Assembly: GCA_029881255.1 (NCBI GenBank)
Contig: JAOUMY010000001.1
Location: forward strand, 558,001-622,000
Direction: 5' to 3'
Length of the DNA: 64,000 bases
DNA from: Gammaproteobacteria bacterium
GTDB taxonomy: Bacteria > Pseudomonadota > Gammaproteobacteria > S012-40
The notes beneath the pieces are model-generated. The model ran no database searches, was not told where the DNA came from, and saw only the letters and a list, made by a program, of their open reading frames with translations. Of the stretch, positions 58,331 through 64,000 are shown in pieces. How positions within the stretch are numbered: position 1 is the first letter of the stretch; each line of letters starts with the position of its first letter. The translations under genes and the position numbers were made by a program.

Positions 58331-59483
58331 CGCACCGACAGATGATGGATTGAAAACGAGACATGCTGTTATTAAAAAAGTAACAGTTGTCGGTGCGATC
58401 GTTAATGCAGCGCTGTCCGTCATCAAAATCTTCATGGGATATATTGCCAACTCGCAAGCCCTAATTGCAGATGGGATGCACTCATTGGCCGACCTGATAA
58501 GTGATGGCGTTGTTTTGTGGGCTTCTAAACACAGTACTCGTGAAGCCGATAGTGAGCACCCTTATGGGCATGGCCGAATAGAAACACTGGTAAGTGTCTT
58601 ACTTGGAGCGTTTCTTATTTTTGTCGCGATAGGGTTAATGGTAGACGCTGCGGTTTCGCTAACAGAAGAGGGAATTCTCAGTCAACCAGAGCTACTTGCC
58701 CTGTTCGCAGCTATGTTCTCTATTTTTGCCAACGAGTGGTTGTTTCATTACACCAGATCGGCGGCCAAGCGAATTCATTCTAATATATTACATGCAAACG
58801 CGTGGCACCACCGGTCCGATGCCATCTCATCCATCATCGCTCTGGTGGGGATAGGCGGAACCATGTTGGGCTTCCCCTATCTGGATGCGATAGCTGCAAT
58901 CGGCGTGAGCCTGCTTATAGCCAAAGTTGGGTGGGATATCGCATGGCGTTCATTACAGGAATTGATAGACACAGGACTTGATAAGGGTAAGGTTGACGAA
59001 ATCGAAAAAACGATTCTGAATGTTGATGGGGTGAAAGAGGTTCATATGTTGAGGACCCGGCTTCATGGAGGCCAAGCGTTCGTTGATGTGCATATACAAA
59101 TAGACAACCCACGTATTAGTGTTTCGGAAGGTCACCATATAAGTACTGTCGTTCAAAACAAACTCCTGCAGGAGGTTTCGGAAGTTAACGACGTTGTCGT
59201 TCATATAGACCCGGAAAACGACGAGACATCTGCACCAAGTGAGGGCTTGCCTTTAAGAAATAAGGTGCAAAAGAAGCTGCAACTGTATTGGAAAGATTTA
59301 GAGCTCGGTAAAAAAATTAAGCGTATTACCTTGCATTACTTAGATGGTAAGATTCAGGTCGATGTTGAATTGCCACTGGACCTCATTAGCTCCGCGGTTC
59401 CACCGGGGAAAATAAAAGAAGACCTGGCAAAACTTTGTGAAAACGATCCCGATATTGCAGGAATAAAGGTTCTGTTTAGCTGA
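58323..59483 (+). CDS. Cation diffusion facilitator (CDF) transporter
   Basis: 386 residues, TTG start at 58323, overlapping the TusA-like gene by eight bases. Six membrane helices with metal-binding HSLADLISD (helix II) and HHRSDAISS (helix V), and HPYGHGRIETL. FieF/ZitB-like exporters move Zn or Fe out of the cytoplasm. There is a long C-terminal extension beyond the usual cytoplasmic dimer domain (about 300-386, including KIKRITLHYLDGKIQVDVELP), perhaps a second such domain. The metal is not assigned. Confidence 0.9.
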   Translation: MTNAPTDDGLKTRHAVIKKVTVVGAIVNAALSVIKIFMGYIANSQALIADGMHSLADLISDGVVLWASKHSTREADSEHPYGHGRIETLVSVLLGAFLIFVAIGLMVDAAVSLTEEGILSQPELLALFAAMFSIFANEWLFHYTRSAAKRIHSNILHANAWHHRSDAISSIIALVGIGGTMLGFPYLDAIAAIGVSLLIAKVGWDIAWRSLQELIDTGLDKGKVDEIEKTILNVDGVKEVHMLRTRLHGGQAFVDVHIQIDNPRISVSEGHHISTVVQNKLLQEVSEVNDVVVHIDPENDETSAPSEGLPLRNKVQKKLQLYWKDLELGKKIKRITLHYLDGKIQVDVELPLDLISSAVPPGKIKEDLAKLCENDPDIAGIKVLFS

Positions 59484-59485
59484 GC

Positions 59486-59500
59486 GCACCTTTTTGGTGC
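59486..59500. promoter_or_regulatory. NtrC enhancer site 1 upstream of glnA
   Basis: GCACCTTTTTGGTGC, close to the NtrC consensus GCACCAAAATGGTGC. About 128 bases upstream of the predicted glnA start. The same palindrome followed by TTTA could also act as a terminator for the CDF gene. Confidence 0.7.
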
Positions 59501-59516
59501 TTTACTATACAGGACC

Positions 59517-59531
59517 GCACCAATTTGGGGC
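59517..59531. promoter_or_regulatory. NtrC enhancer site 2 upstream of glnA
   Basis: GCACCAATTTGGGGC, one arm mismatch to the NtrC consensus, about 31 bases downstream of site 1. E. coli glnA has an analogous pair. Confidence 0.55.
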
Positions 59532-59595
59532 TGTTTGCATTGTGCATCTTCGGCCTGCCGGTCCTAACTTTTTGATAAAACGGCACAAAAACTCG

Positions 59596-59610
59596 TGGCA
59601 TACATTATGC
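59596..59610 (+). promoter_or_regulatory. Sigma-54 (-24/-12) promoter of glnA
   Basis: TGGCATACATTATGC: GG and GC separated by exactly ten bases, as in the consensus TGGCACG-N4-TTGCW. Predicted start near 59621. Confidence 0.75.
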
Positions 59611-59676
59611 TGAGAGCGTCCTAGTATTTACATATCGCACCCTATTCGGGGGCACATTATATTTTGGAGGATTGAA

Positions 59677-61083
59677 ATGGCGTCCAATGTTTTAGAGTTG
59701 ATAAAAAAACACGAAGTGAAGTTTCTTGATGTTCGCTTTACTGATACGCGCGGAAAAGAACAGCACCTGACATTCCCATCTACCATGATCAATGAAGATC
59801 AACTAGCCGAAGGTTTTATGTTTGATGGTTCATCAATTGCTGGTTGGAAAGGGATTAACGAATCAGACATGATTCTTCGTCCAGACGAATCAACAGCTGT
59901 TTTGGATCCTTTTTCTGAGGATGTAACTCTGATTATCCGCTGTGATATCGTCGAGCCTTCGACAATGCAAGGTTATGAGCGTGATCCGCGTTCTGTTGCA
60001 AGACGTGCAGAAGAATATTTGAAATCGACTGGGATCGGTGATACCGCATTTTTTGGTCCAGAGCCAGAGTTTTTTATTCTAGATGACGTGCGTTGGGGCT
60101 CGGACATGAGTGGCTCTTTCTGTAAGATCGATTCTGCTGAAGCAGATTGGAACTCAGAAAAAGTTTTTGAAGATGGCAACATGGGACATCGTCCTTCGGT
60201 TAAGGGCGGCTACTTTCCTGTTCCACCGGTTGACTCACTTTATGACATTCGTTGCGCTATGGTTGCGGCGATGCAGGAGATGGGTTTGGAAGTGGAGGTT
60301 CACCATCACGAAGTTGCCACTGCTGGTCAGTGTGAAATCGGTGTCAAATTCAACACGCTGATCAAGAAAGCTGACGAAGTCCAGTTGTTGAAATACTGTG
60401 TCCACAATGTCGCCCATGCTTATGGTAAAACAGCCACTTTTATGCCCAAGCCTATGGTTGGTGATAATGGCAGTGGTATGCACGTCCACCAGTCAATTTC
60501 CAAAGACGGTAAGAATTTGTTCTCTGGTGATCTATATGGTGGTTTGTCAGAAACAGCGCTGTTCTATATCGGCGGAATCATCAAACATGCGAAAGCGCTT
60601 AACGCTTTTACAAACGGTTCAACCAATAGCTATAAGCGCTTGGTTCCAGGATTCGAGGCTCCAGTTATGTTGGCCTACTCTGCACGTAACCGTTCTGCTT
60701 CAATCCGCATTCCGTACGTACAAAACCCTAAGGCTCGTCGTATCGAAGTTCGTTTCCCTGACCCGTCTGCAAATCCATATCTTGCCTTCGCTGCAATGCT
60801 GATGGCTGGTCTTGACGGGATTCAAAACAAGATTCATCCTGGCGATGCAATGGACAAGGATCTATACGATCTTCCGCCTGAGGAAGAAGCGAAGATCCCA
60901 CAGGTTTGTTACTCACTGGATGGAGCGTTGGATGCATTGGACAAAGATCGTGAGTTCCTCACTCGCGGCGGAGTGTTCACCGATGACATGATCGACGCGT
61001 ATATTGCGTTGAAGATGGGTGAAGTAACTCGCATTCGCATGACGACTCATCCTATTGAGTTTGATATGTATTACAGCGTGTAA
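59677..61083 (+). CDS. glnA: Glutamine synthetase type I
   Basis: 468 residues. GS-I beta with [20 protein letters not shown], and the adenylylation-site context LYDLPPEE (Tyr about 397). A GGAGG site lies nine bases before the ATG. It assimilates ammonia, under sigma-54/NtrC control as judged by the upstream sites, and shares its neighbourhood with ntrB-ntrC. Confidence 0.98.
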   Translation: MASNVLELIKKHEVKFLDVRFTDTRGKEQHLTFPSTMINEDQLAEGFMFDGSSIAGWKGINESDMILRPDESTAVLDPFSEDVTLIIRCDIVEPSTMQGYERDPRSVARRAEEYLKSTGIGDTAFFGPEPEFFILDDVRWGSDMSGSFCKIDSAEADWNSEKVFEDGNMGHRPSVKGGYFPVPPVDSLYDIRCAMVAAMQEMGLEVEVHHHEVATAGQCEIGVKFNTLIKKADEVQLLKYCVHNVAHAYGKTATFMPKPMVGDNGSGMHVHQSISKDGKNLFSGDLYGGLSETALFYIGGIIKHAKALNAFTNGSTNSYKRLVPGFEAPVMLAYSARNRSASIRIPYVQNPKARRIEVRFPDPSANPYLAFAAMLMAGLDGIQNKIHPGDAMDKDLYDLPPEEEAKIPQVCYSLDGALDALDKDREFLTRGGVFTDDMIDAYIALKMGEVTRIRMTTHPIEFDMYYSV

Positions 61084-61097
61084 TTGTTGTTTAAATC

Positions 61098-61127
61098 AAA
61101 CGCCCCTTTTCAGGGGCGTTTTTTTTT
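61098..61127 (+). terminator. Terminator of glnA
   Basis: AACGCCCCT/AGGGGCGTT stem with TTTC loop, followed by nine T residues. Strong rightward signal. Confidence 0.9.
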
Positions 61128-61164
61128 GCCTATTATATGGTCTGTGTTTTGAAAGGATTAATAT

Positions 61165-61707
61165 ATGCGTCTTTTTCTTCTTACTCTCATTTTTATGTGG
61201 TGTACCGCAGTTTGGGCGGAAGTATACCGATTTGTTGATGATGAAGGCGTTGTTCACTACTCAGATTCTAAAAAGGAAGGTGCTGAAAAAATCACGATCG
61301 ATAAATACACACCCAAAAACCCATCTTCTCAACTCAAACCAAAGCTTCAAGATCAAAAAACAAAAGAGGTTCCACCAAAACCTACAGGTGAGCCTGGATT
61401 TCCTGGATATAGTAAATTCGAATTAACGTCGCCCAAAGATGATGAAGTCGTACGAAGTAATAGTGGTGAGCTTAATGTTAGGCTGACGTTGACGCCGAGC
61501 CTATTTTTTCGCAAGGGACATAAAATTGAACTCTATATGGACTCAAAAAAGGTGTTTTCTGGCAGCACTACGGTCATTCCTTTGAAAAATGTAGATCGAG
61601 GAACCCATAGTTTGCGAGCTGAAATCATTGATCCCGCTAATGGAAATGTTCTAGCAACAACACCGCTCATTTCTTTTCACTTGAAACGCTTTTCTGCCCT
61701 GTTTTAG
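61165..61707 (+). CDS. DUF4124 domain protein
   Basis: 180 residues with a signal peptide (MRLFLLTLIFMWCTAVWA). Immediately after it EVYRFVDDEGVVHYSDSKKEGA is the DUF4124 motif. The rest contains a proline-rich linker (about 60-80) and a beta-rich domain (about 85-175). Periplasmic, function unknown. It is often found between glnA and ntrB in gammaproteobacteria. It has its own ribosome-binding site (AAAGGA). Confidence 0.85.
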   Translation: MRLFLLTLIFMWCTAVWAEVYRFVDDEGVVHYSDSKKEGAEKITIDKYTPKNPSSQLKPKLQDQKTKEVPPKPTGEPGFPGYSKFELTSPKDDEVVRSNSGELNVRLTLTPSLFFRKGHKIELYMDSKKVFSGSTTVIPLKNVDRGTHSLRAEIIDPANGNVLATTPLISFHLKRFSALF

Positions 61708-61734
61708 ATCGGTTATGTTTCCCGTTTGAATATG

Positions 61735-61751
61735 TGCACTATTGTGGTGCA
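61735..61751. promoter_or_regulatory. NtrC-type palindrome upstream of ntrB
   Basis: TGCACTATTGTGGTGCA has perfect five-base arms TGCAC/GTGCA with a seven-base centre, matching the NtrC consensus arms. About 127 bases upstream of the predicted ntrB start of transcription. Confidence 0.6.
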
Positions 61752-61843
61752 TAATAATTTTGTGTTAGTTTTCCTCTCATTTTCAACCGCCCGTATCTCA
61801 TTGGTTTTATTGCATATTTCAATATGTTTGTGAATTATTGAGT

Positions 61844-61859
61844 TGGTCAAATATTTGCT
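61844..61859 (+). promoter_or_regulatory. Candidate sigma-54 (-24/-12) promoter of ntrB
   Basis: TGGTCAAATATTTGCT has GG and GC ten bases apart and TTGCT at the -12 element. It lies about 30 bases before the ntrB start codon. Confidence 0.55.
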
Positions 61860-61890
61860 ATCTATCCTGTAACAGTTTGGGGCTTTGGTT

Positions 61891-62967
61891 TTGCATTACT
61901 CACCAGTAAATATTTTAGAGAATCTTGAAACAGCTGTGCTGCTCGTCAACGCCTCGGGGATGATTCAGTACATGAATTCAAGTGCTCAATCACTGTTTAG
62001 CACAAGTTTGAGACAGGCCGAGGGGCAGTCTATTTCTACCTTGTTTTTGCGCGCGGAACACCTTGTTAATGCTTTGAACAAGACAGTAACCGAGTCTTCA
62101 TGTTTTACCGAAAGAGGGGTTGAAATCACATTGTCAAACCCAGTCAAAAGGATACGTGTTGATTGCACATTTTCACCCTTTTCCGACGAGCACTTCAGGT
62201 CGTCTGCTTTAATCGAAATGAGACGAGTCGACCGAATGCTAAGGATTGAGAGGGAAGAGCGACGACTCGCGCAGCAAAATGCAGTGAAACAACTCGTTCG
62301 TGGCCTAGCGCATGAAGTGAAGAATCCCTTAGGAGGACTGCGAGGTGCGGCGCAACTTCTAGAGCGAGAGTTAGAAAGCGCAGATTTAAAAGAATTTACG
62401 GATATTATTATTGGTGAGGCAGATCGCTTACAGCAATTAGTTGATGACATGCTGGGACCGAATCAGCTTCCACGTAGGGCGAAAGTTAATATTCACCAGG
62501 TATTAGAAAGAGTGCGAAATCTGGTGGAGATCGAATTCGGAAACCAAACTCGCTTTGTTCGTGATTATGATCCCAGTATTCCGGAAATCACTGCAGACAA
62601 AGATCGACTTATTCAGGCCGTTCTGAATGTAGTGCGTAATGCTGTGCAGGCTATCAATGAAGCCGGTCGCGTAATAATTAAAACTAGGACTCTGCGTAAA
62701 TTTACGCTCGGTAATCACTGCTTTCGTTTGGTACTAAAAATCGAAATTCGGGATAACGGCCCTGGTATTCCAGAAGATATTGCCGATCAAATTTTCTATC
62801 CCATGGTGACAAGTAAAGTGACAGGTTCAGGATTGGGACTTGCTATTACACAAACCATCGTTGGGCAACATGATGGCTTGATTGAATGCGTTAGTGAACC
62901 AGGGGACACTACTTTTACAATTTTACTGCCTTTTAGTGATGCCGATTTGTCTACGAACGGCGAATAA
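61891..62967 (+). CDS. ntrB: Nitrogen regulation sensor kinase NtrB (GlnL)
   Basis: 358 residues if started at the TTG at 61891, which has GGGGC seven bases upstream; a TTG at 61885 is an alternative. No ATG precedes the conserved body. A PAS domain (about 8-110), then HisKA with GLAHEVKNPLGGLRGAAQLL (phospho-His), and HATPase with NVVRNAVQAI, RDNGPGIPED and TGSGLGLAITQ. It phosphorylates NtrC when nitrogen is short. Confidence 0.95.
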   Translation: MHYSPVNILENLETAVLLVNASGMIQYMNSSAQSLFSTSLRQAEGQSISTLFLRAEHLVNALNKTVTESSCFTERGVEITLSNPVKRIRVDCTFSPFSDEHFRSSALIEMRRVDRMLRIEREERRLAQQNAVKQLVRGLAHEVKNPLGGLRGAAQLLERELESADLKEFTDIIIGEADRLQQLVDDMLGPNQLPRRAKVNIHQVLERVRNLVEIEFGNQTRFVRDYDPSIPEITADKDRLIQAVLNVVRNAVQAINEAGRVIIKTRTLRKFTLGNHCFRLVLKIEIRDNGPGIPEDIADQIFYPMVTSKVTGSGLGLAITQTIVGQHDGLIECVSEPGDTTFTILLPFSDADLSTNGE

Positions 62968-62985
62968 CAGTTATAGGTAACAACA

Positions 62986-64000
62986 ATGGGAAATAATGAC
63001 CTTGTTTGGGTAATTGACGATGACCGGTCCATACGTTGGGTATTGGAAAGGGCTTTGCGGCAAGCTGGCTTCGATGTGGAATGTTTCGAAAGCGCGACCA
63101 CCATCATACAACGTCTCCAGGGTAAGCGACCGTCAGCCATTTTATCCGATATTAGAATGCCGGGCATCGACGGACTAGTATTGCTCGACAAGGTGGTTAA
63201 TGAATTTCCGGAAATTCCTGTAATTATAATGACCGCACACTCTGATTTAGATAGTGCTTTATCAGCATATGGTGGAGGCGCGTTTGAATATTTGCCCAAA
63301 CCATTTGATGTTGATGAAGCAGTTGATTTGGTTAGGCGTGCGGTTGAACACAATAAAGACTCCAAATTGACTTTCTCATCAGACGAAAGTATTTCGAACA
63401 CCGAAATAGTCGGTGAAGCGCCTGCTATGCAGGAAGTCTTTCGCGCGATAGGGCGCTTATCACGTTCCAACATTACCGTTTTAATAAACGGTGAATCCGG
63501 AACTGGAAAAGAGTTGGTAGCCAACGCGTTGCATCGCCACAGTCCGCGTTCAGAATTTCCCTTTATTGCGATAAATACAGCTGCCATACCTCGAGACTTG
63601 CTTGAGTCGGAATTGTTCGGGCACGAAAAAGGCGCATTTACCGGAGCTCAAGCGATGCGGCGTGGTCGTTTCGAACAGGCAAATGGTGGTACGCTCTTTC
63701 TGGATGAAATAGGAGATATGCCTGCAGAACTTCAAACTCGTCTGCTCAGGGTATTAGCGTCAGGAGAGTTTTACCGTGTCGGTGGTCATGAGCCGGTAAA
63801 GGTCGATGTACGGATTATTGCTGCGACGCACCAGAACCTCGAAAAATTAGTTGCAAAAGGCCAGTTTCGCGAAGATCTTTTTCACCGTTTGAATGTCATT
63901 CGTATTCATATACCGTCTCTACGAGAGCGGAGGGAAGATATTCCAACTTTGATGCGGTTCTTTTTGAGTCGAGCCTCGAAAGAACTCAATGTTGAACCGA
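62986..64000 (+). CDS. ntrC: Nitrogen regulation response regulator NtrC (3' partial)
   Basis: The frame is open to the window end; about 338 residues visible. Receiver domain with VIDDDRSIRWVL, phospho-acceptor Asp in ILSDIRMPG, MTAHSDLD and KPFDVDEA. Then sigma-54 AAA+ domain: Walker A GESGTGKELVA, ESELFGHEKGAFTGA (GAFTGA loop), Walker B GGTLFLDEIGDM, and FREDLFHRLNV. The C-terminal HTH is outside the window. Starts 19 bases after ntrB. It would bind the palindromes upstream of glnA and ntrB. Confidence 0.97.
   Translation, partial: MGNNDLVWVIDDDRSIRWVLERALRQAGFDVECFESATTIIQRLQGKRPSAILSDIRMPGIDGLVLLDKVVNEFPEIPVIIMTAHSDLDSALSAYGGGAFEYLPKPFDVDEAVDLVRRAVEHNKDSKLTFSSDESISNTEIVGEAPAMQEVFRAIGRLSRSNITVLINGESGTGKELVANALHRHSPRSEFPFIAINTAAIPRDLLESELFGHEKGAFTGAQAMRRGRFEQANGGTLFLDEIGDMPAELQTRLLRVLASGEFYRVGGHEPVKVDVRIIAATHQNLEKLVAKGQFREDLFHRLNVIRIHIPSLRERREDIPTLMRFFLSRASKELNVEP

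Noticed and set aside
59511-59565. Long inverted repeat AGGACCG/CGGTCCT as a terminator
   Set aside because: A 41-base loop is too large for an intrinsic terminator; more likely coincidental or part of glnA regulation.
62796-63587. 263-codon minus-strand ORF antisense to ntrB/ntrC
   Set aside because: The plus strand encodes continuous ntrB and ntrC with all motifs; the minus ORF has no recognisable features.

Overview
The window is a chromosomal segment of a gammaproteobacterium that carries the replication origin. Evidence for this placement: the order rpmH-dnaA-dnaN-recF-gyrB with the opposing rnpA-yidD-yidC-mnmE-mnmG-rsmG-parA-parB train; an atp operon followed by glmU-glmS; glyQ-glyS-gmhB-plsC; a pcm/rhodanese/tolC cluster; a polA-engB junction; and glnA-ntrB-ntrC with sigma-54/NtrC signals. 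Lipid A, heptose and OM-barrel genes show a Gram-negative envelope. The genus cannot be named from sequence alone. By eye the left 20 kb is more GC-rich than the origin-proximal part.

Layout. 1-20 kb is mixed: the 3' part of a type III restriction-like helicase-nuclease, thiC under a TPP riboswitch, a small lipoprotein, pcm-rhodanese-tolC, gmhA and an LpxL-type acyltransferase, dsbA, a cyclic-nucleotide-binding protein with engB, a convergent polA, a LOG-family protein, DUF2782, a cytochrome c, and a two-gene cluster of an OM barrel and a large lipoprotein. 20-44 kb is almost entirely minus strand, so it is co-directional with leftward replication: LON-domain protein, ubiX, mpl, glmS, glmU, the atp operon (preceded by atpZ and atpI), parB-parA, rsmG, mnmG, mnmE, yidC, yidD, rnpA, rpmH. 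The inferred oriC lies at about 44.4-44.6 kb between dnaA and dnaN, with two perfect DnaA boxes and an AT-rich block; two parS sites lie inside recF. 49-56 kb holds fbp, plsC, gmhB, a beta-propeller lipoprotein and glyS-glyQ. 56-64 kb holds an unknown gene, a PP-loop/TusA/CDF operon and the nitrogen-regulation block glnA, DUF4124, ntrB and ntrC (cut by the window end).

Most notable non-coding signals. First, a candidate small RNA in the polA-engB gap, at the position and in the orientation of Spot 42 (enterics) and ErsA (Pseudomonas). It has a sigma-E-like promoter, a CUCCUCCC loop and an intrinsic terminator. Second, paired NtrC-type palindromes with a -24/-12 promoter upstream of glnA, and a second NtrC palindrome plus -24/-12 element upstream of ntrB. 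Third, parS sites about 600 bp apart within recF. Candidate less-described protein systems are the OM barrel/lipoprotein pair (16.5-19.6 kb), the PP-loop/TusA/CDF operon (57-59.5 kb), and the lipoprotein with a C-terminal hydrophobic tail inserted between glyS and gmhB.
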